From positions 23,790,501 through 23,854,500 of the forward strand of contig NC_080577.1 in the NCBI RefSeq assembly GCF_029962835.1: a DNA stretch of 64,000 nt, written 5' to 3'. Under the pieces are notes generated by a model. The model ran no database searches. It was not told where the DNA came from and saw only the letters and a list, made by a program, of their open reading frames with translations. Source of the DNA: Magnolia sinica (Eukaryota; Streptophyta; Magnoliopsida; Magnoliales; Magnoliaceae). Of this stretch, positions 34,697 through 46,194 are shown piece by piece. The stretch's first letter is position 1, and each line of letters starts with the position of its first letter. A program made the position numbers and the translations under genes.

Positions 34697-35140
34697 CGTT
34701 TACTAGAAATTCACCATGTCCATCCTTTTGTCAGATCACATAGCAGGACATCAGCCTAAAGCTGAGGCAGATAAAAAATTCAAGTTGGGTCACACAACAA
34801 GAAACAGTGAGGATTGAACATCTACCGTTGAAACATTCTACCAAGACATAAAAAGTTTGGATCAGGCTAATAGTTTTGAGTTTTCACTTCATTGACATGC
34901 GAATGACCTTGAATGGTGTGGATGGTATATAAATATACCATGAAATTTAGAAAAGTTTCAACGAGAGGCATTTTCCTACCCAGGCTTGCGGTTGACTTGA
35001 GTTTTTGGATCTGTTTGATTTTTGTGCCATGTCCTGACATGATTTTAAAAAAAACATATGGATAGGAGATGGATTTTTAACAAACATTAAGGTGAGCCCC
35101 ATTGTGAGAAAGGCTTTCGCAGGCAATCTGCGTCCAATCA
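34697..35140. repeat. Foldback-family variant with GGATTGAACATCTACCG
   Basis: Contains GAGGCAGAT, GGATTGAACATCTACCGTTG, TTTGGATCAGGCTAAT, GGATGGTATATAAA and TTTCGCAGGCAATCTGCGTC. A second copy is split by an LTR element (35760-36002 and 38851-39100); partial copies occur at 39480-39700 and 54415-54780. Confidence 0.6.
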
Positions 35141-35201
35141 ATGTACATTGCTTCTTGATAAAAAAGAAACAGTTGATGAGTTCCTAAGCGAGGCACTAGG
35201 G

Positions 35202-35747
35202 CCTGTTTGGTTGGATGATTTTGGGAAAAATTACAGTGTATTTTACACTAAGCATTAATTACATACTATAGGATTTTGTGAGGGAAGGGATGCTGCGTGA
35301 CACTGCAGAAAAAAACATTTAAATATGGAAAACAAGATAGACTCTGTGGATCCCACCATGATATGTATGTTTTATCCCTGACGTCCATTCATTTGGCTAG
35401 ATCATTCCAAAGCATGCCTCCAAAAATGAGACAGATCCAAAGCTCAAGTAGACCACACTATCAGAAGAACATTTAAATGGTTACTGTTCAATCTCCAGTA
35501 TTTTATGTAGTGTGGTCCACTTGATCTTTGAACCTGCCTCATTTTGGCTCCATGCCTTAAAATAATTTGTACTAATGAATGGATGGAGTGTATATAGCAC
35601 ATATCATGGTGGGGCCCACCAAGCTTTGGCTTGGAATTGTCATGGAATCTGTTATGGGGCAACTCCTCTTCACTTTCAAACGTATGCAGCTGGTCCGAGA
35701 GAAATTACATGAAAATACATTTAATTATCTCAAACCAAATAGGCCCT
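35202..35747. mobile_element. Tourist-like MITE containing a foldback-family copy
   Basis: Ends GGGCCTGTTTGGTT and the inverse AACCAAATAGGCCC, bordered by TA on each side. The centre (about 35330-35630) is a foldback-family copy. A related unoccupied site lies at about 39060-39100, where GAGCGATGCATCAAATCTC is continuous. Confidence 0.7.
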
Positions 35748-36002
35748 AAATCTCTTTTGATTGTTGGTGGTTTTAATGAGGCATATCCAAAACTCAAGCG
35801 GGCCGCACAACAAGAAATAGGGAAGATTGAACATCTACTGTTGATACATTCGTGAGGCCACAAAAAGTTTAGATCTGGCTAATATTTTTGTGTTTTTATT
35901 TCATGCCAGCACAAATGACCTTTTATAAATGGTGTATATGGTATATAGCATCACTGCGGAACTTAGAGAGGTTTCAACATTATGAATTTTCCTACTCACA
36001 TT

Positions 36003-36787
36003 TGACTGATATAGCAACTTGATTCAAACTGATCAACTTACACGACTAAAATCTGAGAAGATTACTTGCCGACTCAATGACATGCGGAATTATGTAATGA
36101 TAATGTGATAATTAGAATGTAAGGTTCTTCCTCCAAAGATAGATTGTGTCATTTCTTTTACAAGAAATAAAATTGTAGGGTACTAGTGTAATTAGACAAA
36201 AGGAAAAACTCAAGATTTGTCGCTAGGAGCAATTGCAAGAATACGCCTTTTGAAAAAACTGTTTGATATTTGATAAAAGACAAATCTAACGTATGAGTGT
36301 AGATTTGAATTAAAACTAAGAGTTACCGCTACTGGATTATCGCTACTCCTATAATAGCATAAGATAAAGTAAATTAACAGATTTTATTTGGTTTGATTGG
36401 TGTGAGATGCTTGTTCTGTTGATTTCTTCGACTATTTATAGAACTCCTTTGCACCATTTCTTCAAGCGTTTTTCCTCTTTAATTTTGTCGGTTATGGTAG
36501 CTGAATCGTTTCCACGTTGGTCTTTTGAATTCTTTTGTCTCTTCATTTCACCCTGACCATTCTTTTCAGCTCAATTGCTTTTCGCCTCTTAGGTTTCTTG
36601 GTTGTGCCCCATCTTTCTGCTCGACCGCTTTCCATACCTTGGATTGCTTGGTCGTGCCAACTGTAAGTCCCTGAAAGGCGCTCTGAATATCTTCAAAAAT
36701 CTTACACATGCTATATATTTCTCTTGCAATGACATATGTCCTTTTCCAATTGGATTTCCCATGAATGATCAGAAATAACGTATAACA
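36003..36787 (-). repeat. LTR (left) of the 36003-38850 element
   Basis: Direct repeat partner of 38010-38850. Left boundary is uncertain by a few bases (TGACTGATATAGC or TGATATAGC). Confidence 0.75.
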
Positions 36788-36889
36788 TTGCCCTCAAGCT
36801 GCCTTGCCTTTTGTTGAAAATGTGAAAGCGATGTTGGTTCGTTGTTTGGTGAACTAAATGTGACTACTTGATTGAGACTAAACATCAAA

Positions 36890-37230
36890 TTCGACCATCT
36901 TGATCGAAAAACCTCAAATTCAGATGTCTTGATTGAACTTGGCCATCTTGGTCAAAAAATGACAATTTAGGCCATCTTAGTCAAACTTGGTCATTTTGAT
37001 CGAAAAATAACAAATTTGACCATCTTGGTCGAAAAACAACAAATTCAGATGTCTTGGTAAAAAAATAGCACATATGGCCGTCTTGGTTGAAAAACGTCAA
37101 ATTTAGCCATCTTAGTTGAACTTGGCTGTCTTGATCGAAAATGTCAAATTCAGCCATCTTGGTCAAATTCAGCCATTTTGGTCAAACTCAAACCATCTTG
37201 ATTGAAAAACATTAAATTCGGTTGCGACAA
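36890..37230. repeat. Degenerate tandem repeat, about 30-bp period
   Basis: Recurring CCATCTTGGTCGAAAAAC followed by (G/A)ACAAATTCAG, roughly ten units with many indels, within the LTR element. It generates a short false minus frame. Confidence 0.7.
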
Positions 37231-38009
37231 TAGAGATTGTCGGTCAATTAATTTCAAATAAGGCTTATAATAGACTGATGTAGTAAAACGATCGAGAATT
37301 TAGCTACTACCTCCTGAACCATTTGGATAATTTGGTAATGATTCAAACAACAAGGTTTGGCCATTAGAGGTGGTTCATGGCCTTTCTTGTTTTGTCTTAA
37401 ATGATATGGTGGATTCCTAAAGAAGAGTTGTCCCCCAGGTATACCTTGGTTTCATTATTCATGAACAATGTTCCTGATGTCCTGTTCGGGTCAACGAAAC
37501 TCAGCAGGCAATAGACCATTCTATATCTCCTAGATTGGAGTTGGATGGATATTCTGTTGTGGAAGAGGTAACTGTGGTACTGGCGTTAGATTTTCGACAA
37601 AATTAATATCAACTATTGGCTGAGGTACATTTTGCTCCGACATGATAAATATTCTTTCAGAAAATATCCTATTCAGGCTTCCGGCCTAACAAGTCATTCA
37701 TCTATTAAAGGTTTCGACCTGAATTCGTGAATGCTCGGCCTGAGCTTGTAACTACTCTGCCATATGCTAATTCGTAATTTTTATATCACGTAGCCTAGCC
37801 GTCATTATCTCAATTAGGCATCTCGCTTTCTCCTGACTTTCATACTAGCTCATGTTATTAGTCTCATCGGGCGTGCCAAAAATAATTGTCACTTGGTTTG
37901 CATGACTGATGTATAATAAATATTTATAATAACTAAGTAATTGTTAGTTTCATCGGGTGTGCAAAAAAATGTTGGCACTTAGTTTGTTTTCTGTCACACG
38001 CGGTGTGTG

Positions 38010-38850
38010 TGAATCGATATAGCGGCTCAATTCAAACCGATCAACTTTCACCCCAAGCGTCGAAATAAGCAGATACGTCCAATATAAACTTATATGATAA
38101 GAATATGAGGAGATTGGTCACCTACTCAGTCATATGCAGAATTCTGTAATGATTAGGCTATAATCGAATGGTGAGGTTCTTCCTTTAAAGATGGATTGTG
38201 CTTTGCCTTCCACAGGAAAAAGGACTTTTTAGTATACTAATGCAATCAGACAAAAGAAAAAACTCACAATTCGTCACTAGGAGTGGCTACAAGAATGCAT
38301 CTCTTGAAAGAAATGCTTGATATTGGATAAAGGAAAAATCTAATGTATGAGCTTAAATTTGAATTACAATTAAGAATTATATCTAAGAATTATTACTAAT
38401 GGATTATCACTACTCCTGAGATAGACTGAGATAAAGTAAATCAATAGATTTGATTGGTGTGAGATGCCATCTTTCGTTGATTTCTTCTAGTATTTATAAA
38501 TGTCCTATGCAACCTTTCTTTAAGGGTTTCTTCTTTTTAATTCTGTCGGTCATGACAGCAGATCATTATCACGTTAGTCTTTTGAATACTTTCGTCTATT
38601 TGTTTCTCTCTAATAAAATTTTCTTTTATGCTTGACTACTTTCCGCCTTCCGGGCTTCTTACCCACGTCCCATCTTTCTACTCGACTGTTTTGCACGTTG
38701 GATTGCTCAACCGTGCCAACTATTATTTTGTGAAGAGCGCTTTGAATATCTTCAAAGATGTCATGTATATTATATATTTCCAATGCAATGACATGTGTCC
38801 TTTTTCAATCGAATTTCTCGTGAAACGGTAAGAAATTATAAGGTATAACA
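38010..38850 (-). repeat. LTR (right) of the 36003-38850 element
   Basis: Direct repeat partner of 36003-36787. An additional pair of related phrases ending in TGCCAA/TGCAAA ... CACTTGGTTTG lies just inside it (37865-37990), so this end may have undergone a local duplication. Confidence 0.75.
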
Positions 38851-39100
38851 TTTGTCTTGTAGCTCATCTAAGTTTTTAGATCTATTTAACTTTTGCGCCA
38901 ATGTCTTAATATGATCTGGTAAGACGGATGGATGGGATGAATTTCTGACAAGTGTTATGGTGGGGCCACCTTACCTTGATAGTAAGTTCGGGAGAGTCTT
39001 TCGCAAGCAATCCGCGTCTAATGAATGGACATCGCTTCTCGGTAAAAAAGAAACAACTGACGAGATCATGAGCGATGCATCAAATCTCTTTCGGTTGTTG

Positions 39101-42100
39101 GTGGTTTTAAAGTATTGAGGAATGTTACTCGCGTAGGCCTGTAAATATCAAATAGAATTGATCAATGTGATTTTTTTGGCCATGACCCATCCATAACAGG
39201 GCCCACTATTTGGGCGGTCTTGATTGACACATGTATGACGTTGGCACATATGCTTGTGGGTGAGTAGTCACAAAAGGTGATCGCCAAATTCACCAGTATC
39301 TTCAAGACAGGGTATTCCTGACTAGTGTTTTAGCTTTAGGTGTCAAACAGGGCCTCATTCCAACCGTCTAATAGCACACATGTAAGAGATTTGGACCACT
39401 CATTGGGTATGGCTGAAATTTGCTCTAATTACATAACAAATGTGGATTACTAGTGACACAAGTTCCTTATGTCAGAAGCTGGGTGGGGCCCATTGTGATG
39501 CTCGTATATCAGTTTGGCTAGTTCACCTTCAGGACATGAACTGACAGGAAACATGGAGGATTGAAAGTCGACGGTTGAAACATTCATGGGCCATGGAAGT
39601 TTGGATCAGGTTAATATTTTTATGTTTTTGTTTCATTGAGGTAAAAATGACCATATGAATAGTTTGAATCGTTGGAAAATTATATTGTTAAACTGAAAAT
39701 AAAAATATTGAAAGTAACAATTGGATGAATGGATCACATATGAATACACAGTTCTTAAAGCTTGATTCGCCCCATTCTCTATTGAAATTGAGACTGCTGA
39801 TGGGTTATTGGCGAATTGTTTTTAAGATAAGACAAGCCTTTTTGTTAAGATCCTACATGCAACAATTAGGAAGGGATCTACACAGGAACTTAGTTAACAC
39901 GATTGGTCTTTTAGAAGATTTGTTGAGTGGTCAAATTTAGTGACTCAAACAATGTTCGAGCTACTCAATAATTTTTTTAAAAGAAAAATATTTAAAGAGA
40001 TCATATCAGATTCTGATTGAATCTGTTGGACTTGGATGTTTTGGACCTAGATGGTCTAGTTTATATAGCATCTGATGTGTGGACCGTTATTAGGTGGTCA
40101 TCAATGGTTAAGAATGTTTGTGAAATGTTTTTTTATCGTTGACACTAATTTCCAAACATTTCAGATCGGTGGATCAATGATCTGACCATTGGACTATCAA
40201 GGCCTGTCCATTTTCGGACCCTTTTGGCTATTAAGGCTACTATTCGTTCTCAAAATAGTCGACGATTTTGGATCTATTGATCTGACAGTTTCCATAGCCT
40301 ATAAAATCCAGACCATCTCACACTTCTTGCACAATGATCACACCGTCTCGCAACGGTTCTCATAAGGTCGCGAGAGAGTGACCACTTTACGACACAATGT
40401 GCAAACGCGAAGTGCAAAGTGCGCCATCTAACGCCACTACTGCCACACTCCCATGCCTACGCCCACGCCCGTGCCCGTCCCTAAGCTCGAGCGTGTGTAT
40501 TCCAATGCCACTAGAATGCACAAACCTAGGAATAATGGTCTGCAACTTTTTGATGATTCGCCTAACTAACGTTTCTATGGTTAAAGCTTTAGGGGAAGAT
40601 CAATAAAAGTTTTGTGGGCCTACCATGATAGGATATGAAAAAATGGATAGAAGCATGGATAAAACACATCATATGGGTCTACATAGCTTTTTCACTTATA
40701 CAAAATCCCCGAGTCGCATCCCAAGAGCAAAGTTAAGAGCCCGGGCTCCGTTTTCAGGGCATTGCCCTTAAAGCTCTTTTAAAAAAAATATATATATATA
40801 TTTTTATAATTGTAAGTTCTCTCCATCCTTGCAATCTTCTTTGAATAGTAGATTGATCATTACTTTGTACCGTGGTTTTTTTTCGCAAGGGTTTTAGGTG
40901 CGAGATGTCTGTTGTCATGCAATTTCTCGAGACGAGTATTATGTTATGAGAGATTATAATGACACAGTTAAGCTCACTGAGCTTTCGTGTACATGTCACG
41001 AATTTGATGTCAATGAAATTTAGCGGGTCATAAGCATTTTCTATGATAGATTGACTTCACCCGTGCGCTAATCCGTAGAGATGATGTACAATGGGAAGTT
41101 CATGAATAAGGATGTAGATGGAGTAGATTTGTCCCAAACATCTTTGTGGGCCTCACAAAGCCCCGACATAGGTATATCTCTATGCCCAGGGCCACATGCA
41201 ATCCGCTCTTTACACTCTTTGGGGTCCACAAACGTGTTTGTGTCATGTCCACATCTTTTTAAGAGACCTTTCATTCTAGCTCATCATTAATGCCCTTATA
41301 TAAGCACATATAATAATAACCACATGTTTGTCCATTAATCTATAAGGTGGTAATTGAATTATCTACACAAGCATATAAACTCGTACGATTTGGGGTAAAC
41401 AACTATTAAAACCCTAGATTTACAAGTGTGACTCAATACTTACCTCCAATTATCGTTGAGAAGACTCCGATGAATGATCTAGTTGCGGCTAGATCGCTGA
41501 TCGAATGGGAGAAGAACAAGCTCTTCCGATCGATCACTCTCTCTCTCTCTCTCTCTCTCTCCCAATGCTAGGGCACAAATTCATATGGGAGAGAGGGTGC
41601 AAAATCAAATGGTATTTAGTGTCAAAAAGTACAAAATGGCCACAACAACCCTTTTTTCATTACACTAGCCCTAAGGAAGGTTATTTCTAACCGATGGGAC
41701 CCACCGGGAGACTTACAAGTCAATATAAGCCATTGGATAAGTTTCCCGCTAAGAGATCTATGTTTGGTCGCAACCATCTGATGATTGGATGTGTCGATCA
41801 ATGAGGAAGGCCCTAACTCAGATCGACGATCATCGAGTGTTGGTTATGCTTGCAACTATACAACTGTGAGTAAGGTAGTTATTTCGATCAGTGTCCTAAA
41901 TTTGGTTATCATCCAATGGTCTTAAAGCTACAACTTCAACAAAGAGCGAATGATGCTAATTTTGGTTAAATTTAGGTTATCACCGCAATTCATGCACTCG
42001 GCTTGTGGGCCAAAATTAAGCGATTCTAGGCATTATCTCACCTCGGTATCTATTATGGACATCAAGCCCTGTAAGATGAACATTGTTGTATAGTTTCGAG

Positions 42101-42879
42101 TGTAGCGGACAACCAACATGAGATCTACACCTAATCTGGCTAATCGGGACAATTTTAGGATAAGTTAACTCTCGGGATTTCTCCTGGGCCTCTTTTAGGC
42201 TCGAGATTACCTAAGTTCGCGATGTTATTTATTCGCGATTAATGAAAACATGTGTCGGACTCTAATTATCCTAAATTTGTTAATTTCAGCCTAACGGTAT
42301 CACTTACAGACGTAACAATATTTTAATACAAAATTTTATACGAAGCTACATATGGTCTACTTGAGGCCTATCATTGGATCGGCCTCATTTTCTAGCTAGT
42401 ACCTTAAAAAGATACGAAAAAAAATGACGGACAGCTCGTGGATAAAATCCATACACCGTGGTCCCAGCCACAAAGCCCCTGCGTGGACACAAGTCTGTCC
42501 AAGGGGGGCAGGACGGAATCCAGAAGCAGGGTAGTTATGTGATACTTAGGTAGAGGACTATAATTCATACTCATGCAGCCATAACTTATGTGCATCCCCA
42601 TGTTATCAGTTAATACAAACCGTTCAAATCGTGGGACTGACTGCAGATTGATTGAACTATCTTACTCTCTGATTAATAATATCTGGTTGTCGAAGTTGTT
42701 CACTAATTTTCTTTATAACCGTCCTTCAGATGTCCAACAATTGGTCAATTAGGGATCAATTCAATGTATTTATGGGCCCATGATGCATGTTAAGTGAGTC
42801 CCATGCTTTTGGACGGTTTGATTTGTGTCACATGCAAATATTGAAGGCCAGAAATAGATTGATTTTTGGGCTATAGCTC
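39101..42879. other. Spacer with repeat fragments
   Basis: No gene recognised. Includes foldback-family pieces (39480-39700, 40610-40690, 42350-42480), a (CT)n run (41536-41561) and about 0.9 kb (41400-42310) that looks LTR-like in composition but has no partner. Confidence 0.35.
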
Positions 42880-43219
42880 TCATCCAAGGAGAAATTTATG
42901 ACTGTGGACCCCACCTTTTATCCAGTGGTTTTTTTGAAGCAATACAAACTTAACATATGCACTTAGACCTCCTCATACGGACACCGAATTCCAGGATGAA
43001 AATACCCCTCCTTTTCATGGAAACGGCTTTTCCTCTCCATTTCTTCTGTTTGCTTTTCCTCTCCCTTTCTACTGCTGCTTTTATTGCCGTTTCTTTCACC
43101 CCCTTTCCTCACTGCGTTTTCGGTAGAAAGACCAAAAAAACCCTTTTGTGGGCCCCCCTTATTAGCATTTTGTCTTTTTCTGAAAATGGTCAGTCCAGTG
43201 AAGAAAGCACTCAACACAG

Positions 43220-43265
<46 letters not shown>
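43220..43265. repeat. (TG)n(TA)n microsatellite at a SINE tail
   Basis: Pure TG then TA run adjoining the SINE at 43272-43390, probably grown from the SINE tail. Confidence 0.95.
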
Positions 43266-43269
<4 letters not shown>

Positions 43270-43271
43270 TA

Positions 43272-43390
43272 TCACACATGCACACACACCCCACACACTC
43301 ACGCTAGTGGAATTTCACCACCCATGGGTACTCGAACCCTTGACCGGGAGTTGAAACTCCTGAGAGTTTACCACCCGAGCAAGAGTAAGG
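43272..43390 (-). mobile_element. SINE copy in E2
   Basis: Minus orientation: CTTACTCTTGCTCGGGTGGT, GGGTTCGAGTACCC (B-box-like), GGTGAAATTCCACTAG, GT-rich 3' part. Closest of all copies to the inferred consensus. Confidence 0.75.
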
Positions 43391-43565
43391 TCTATGAGCC
43401 CACAAATGAGGTTGATCCAAATTTCGAGTGGACCACAAAGTGTTGATTGAACGCCCACCATTAAAAACTTCTTGGGGCCACGAAAGTTTTGGATCAAGCT
43501 GATATATATCTTTTCACTTTTTCTAAGCTTGTATGACCTAATCAATAGGTTAGATGTCAAATAAC

Positions 43566-43692
43566 CACTCTATGCAAGCAAACATTAAATCAAGTGAGCG
43601 TAGCATGATATTGAGCTGGACAAACGATATTTCGAGTGAGCATAGCATGATATTGAGCCGGGCAAACATTAAATCGAGCGAACATAATATGA
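43566..43692 (+). repeat. 21-bp minisatellite in E2, left part
   Basis: Units such as GGGCAAACATTAAATCGAGCG alternating with AGCATAGCATGATATTGAGC. It continues, after the inserted LTR element, at 46195. Confidence 0.9.
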
Positions 43693-43697
43693 TATTC

Positions 43698-44333
43698 TGA
43701 CGCAGGGATGAACGTGATGACGATAACTACTCCGAATCCATGGAGCTTCTCTGAACTCCTCACAGAGACTTCTCGAATTCACAAGGAAAGAAAGCAGAAA
43801 ATAGAAATAAATTCTAAGAAATTCGAAATTGATTAATTCATCATTGATAATTGTCTAATGTGTCTCCTTACACCATTAATATAGAAAAAAATAAACTAAA
43901 ATTCGTAATTACTAAAAATAGCAAAATTCTAACTCTAATAAAAATCTTAATTCTAATAAAACTCTTATAAGGCCTAATTTCTAAAAATAAAATTTGCAAA
44001 TAAACTCTCTAGAAGAGTCCTAGTATAACTAAAAGTTATTTATAAAAGCAAAGAAAATCTAAAACTCTAAAAATATTTAAAAAATTGGAATTACTAAAAA
44101 TAGTAAAAATTTTCTAAAAATTCATTTTTGAGCTGAAAGCGAACGTTTTCTGACGAAACGGACAAATGCGACCCACCTTGTGGGTCGGTTCACCTCAGAT
44201 GGCCCGTTTCAGTAAAGATTGATAGGTTGTACGCCCCATAACGATACCTGGATCAAAAGTTATGGCCAATTGATGATCCATCTTCTTTTGGCTCAACCAT
44301 GCTGGGAACGTATCTGTGACACGTTCTACATCA
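43698..44333 (-). repeat. LTR, left (3' LTR of the element)
   Basis: 636 bp, TGACGCAGGG ... GTTCTACATCA, direct repeat of 45552-46189. Confidence 0.93.
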
Positions 44334-44347
44334 AACCCCTCCACTTG
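44334..44347 (-). other. Polypurine tract
   Basis: Minus strand CAAGTGGAGGGGTT immediately before the 3' LTR (TGATG on the minus strand), the expected plus-strand primer. Confidence 0.75.
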
Positions 44348-44420
44348 AAAAAAACTCATCTTTGAGTTACGCAAGAGACTTGGCACATGAGTCTGAGATA
44401 ACTTCTGACATCGATATTCA

Positions 44421-45157
44421 TTAGCCCCTTTTTTTGTACTTGGCATTAAGCTCTTGAGCTGACACAATACATGTACTCATGTTTTCCTTGACTTGACTAA
44501 TATTGATCAGTTCCTTCACATCTGTCTTCAAGATCTCATATTTTTTCTGATAATGTGGGCAATTAGATGGACTTGCCCCTGAGACGGGATCAACGTGATT
44601 TTGTATATCTCGTACGGGAGGCAATTTATCGGGGGTTCATCGAGCATAATCTCCTTGAACTCCTGTAAAATTGGCTTCAAATCTTCTGGGATATTCACAG
44701 GCTCCATATATTCTTTCTTTTCAACTAATGGATATATATGTCTTGTTTCCTCAGATTGTTTGACAAAAGCCTGTTCAGTTGTGAGAGACTGTTCCTCAAC
44801 TTTAGAAGTCTTGGGTTGGTTCTCCCTTCCCATAGGGCCGAGGATAATCTTTTTACCATCTTTAATAAAGATAAATAGGTTATCCCGATCCCTATGTGTA
44901 GCATTAATATTATTTTGCCAAGGTTGACCAAGTAACATGTGGCAAGCTTCCATGTCGACCATGTCACACATTACTTCATCCTTATAATATTTACCAATGA
45001 AAAAAGATATACGACATCGTTTAGTTACCTCTGTTTTATTGACCTTCTTGATCCATCCAATCATGTATGGAGATGGGTGTCTTTCTGTTTTCAGCTGTAG
45101 CTTTTCCACCATTATTTTCGACATGAAATTCTCATCGCTCCTGACATCGATGATCAC
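44421..45157 (-). pseudogene. Protease and pre-RT region of the deleted gypsy element
   Basis: Minus frame from 45157 reads VIIDVRSDENFMSKIMVEKL (the position of the retropepsin active site, normally IIDGGSxxN, here altered), then PYMIGWIKK, MCDMVDMEACHMLLGQPWQ, and later LQEFKEIMLDEPP. A frameshift near 44620 moves to PPVRDIQNHVDPVSGASPSN and CPHYQKKYEILK, the conserved segment just before RT. RT itself is deleted. Not functional. Confidence 0.85.
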
Positions 45158-45518
45158 GTTGTAGACTTTTTTTGTATGCAGTGCACCTAGTTCGAAAGAT
45201 GTTGTCTCGCTGTAATTTTATTTCTACCTTTGGCATGTATAACGGCTTCCTCATAATCGAAGTGGTGGCCTGTGATTTACCATCATTTGATGGTGCTTTG
45301 TAGAAATTGAGGTTGTGCCATACAGCGGCCACAGGCGGTTGAGTATCACTTTGAGCTCGGGGCGGAATTAGCGCATCCGCAATACGGTTGAGGGTTGCCT
45401 GCAGCCCTTGCATGGTCAACTGACTCTCCTGGTGGAAAGCTTCATTTCTTTCCAAAAGATAACGAATCCCTGGATCATCGTCCATAGGATTTTGATTCAT
45501 ACCTTCATTATTTGTCAT
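45132..45518 (-). pseudogene. gag remnant of the deleted gypsy element
   Basis: From the M of MTNNEGMNQNPMDDD (about 45518) the frame gives an acidic N-terminus with RYLLERNEAFHQESQLTMQG, then a proline/serine part and KVEIKLQRDNIFRTRCTAY. Capsid core and zinc knuckle are missing, so gag appears fused by deletion to the protease region. A frame change near 45150 separates it from what follows. Confidence 0.75.
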
Positions 45519-45537
45519 TGGACTGAGGGAAATCCTC

Positions 45538-45549
45538 GCTCTGATACCA
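45538..45549 (-). other. Primer-binding site, initiator tRNA-Met type
   Basis: TGGTATCAGAGC on the minus strand, two bases after the 5' LTR, the usual complement of the plant initiator tRNA-Met 3' end. Confidence 0.9.
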
Positions 45550-45551
45550 AT

Positions 45552-46189
45552 TGACGCAGGGATGAACGTGATGAGGATAACTACTCCGAATCCACAGAGC
45601 TTCTCTGGACTCCTCATAGAGACTTCTTGAATCCACGAGGAAAGAAAGCAGAAAATAGAAATAAATTCTAAGAAATTCGAAATTGATTAATTCATCATTG
45701 ATAATTGTCTAATGTGTCTCCTTACACTATTAATATAGAAAAAAATAAACTAAAATTCATAATTACCAAAAATAGCAAAATTCTAACTCTAATAAAAATC
45801 CTAATTCTAATAAAACTCTTCTAAGGCCTAATTTCTAAAAATAAAATTTGTAAATAAACTTTCTCTAGAAGAGTCCTAGTATAACTAAAATTTATTTCTA
45901 AAAGCAAAGAAAATCTAAAACTCTAAAAATATTTAAAAAATCGGAATTACTAAAAATAGTAAATTTTTTCTAAAAATTCATTTTTGAGCTGAAAGCGCAC
46001 GTTTTCTGACGAAACGGACCGATGCGTCCCACCTTGTGGGTCGGTTCACCTCGGATGGCCCGTTTCAGTAAAGATTGATTGGTTGTACGCCCCATAACGA
46101 TACCTGGATCAAAAGTTATGGTTAATTCATGGTCCATCTTCTTTTAGCTCAACCATGCTGGGAACGTATCTGTGACACGTTCTACATCA
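45552..46189 (-). repeat. LTR, right (5' LTR of the element)
   Basis: 638 bp, same ends as the left LTR; followed on the minus strand by the primer-binding site. Confidence 0.93.
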
Positions 46190-46194
46190 TATTC

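Larger units (their letters stand above)
36003..38850 (-). mobile_element. Non-autonomous LTR retrotransposon
   Basis: Two direct repeats of about 0.8 kb, 36003-36787 and about 38010-38850, begin TGA(C/A)T.GATATAGC and end TATAACA and match along their length (AAGGTTCTTCCT.CAAAGAT, GATTGGTGTGAGATGC). Between them lie 1.2 kb with a short minus frame MSEQNVPQPIVDINF (from 37643) that could be a gag start, and a degenerate tandem repeat. No protease, RT or integrase is seen. The element interrupts a foldback-family copy. A clean 5-bp duplication was not found (TTGAC versus TTTGT). Confidence 0.75.
43698..46189 (-). mobile_element. Internally deleted Ty3/gypsy retrotransposon inserted in the E2 array
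   Basis: LTRs at 43698-44333 and 45552-46189, a perfect 5-bp duplication TATTC (43693-43697, 46190-46194), a tRNA-iMet primer site and a purine-rich tract make the structure complete. Coding on the minus strand is reduced to part of gag, the protease and the lead-in to RT; most of RT, RNase H and integrase are missing, giving 2,492 bp in total. The LTRs differ at several positions per 100 bp near their starts, so it is not very recent. Joining its flanks restores the minisatellite. Confidence 0.93.

Noticed and set aside
41400..42310. Possible LTR
   Set aside because: LTR-like composition, but no second copy, TG...CA with duplication, or primer site was found.
44595..44927. 110-residue plus frame
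   Set aside because: It lies antisense to the gypsy protease region and has no domain.
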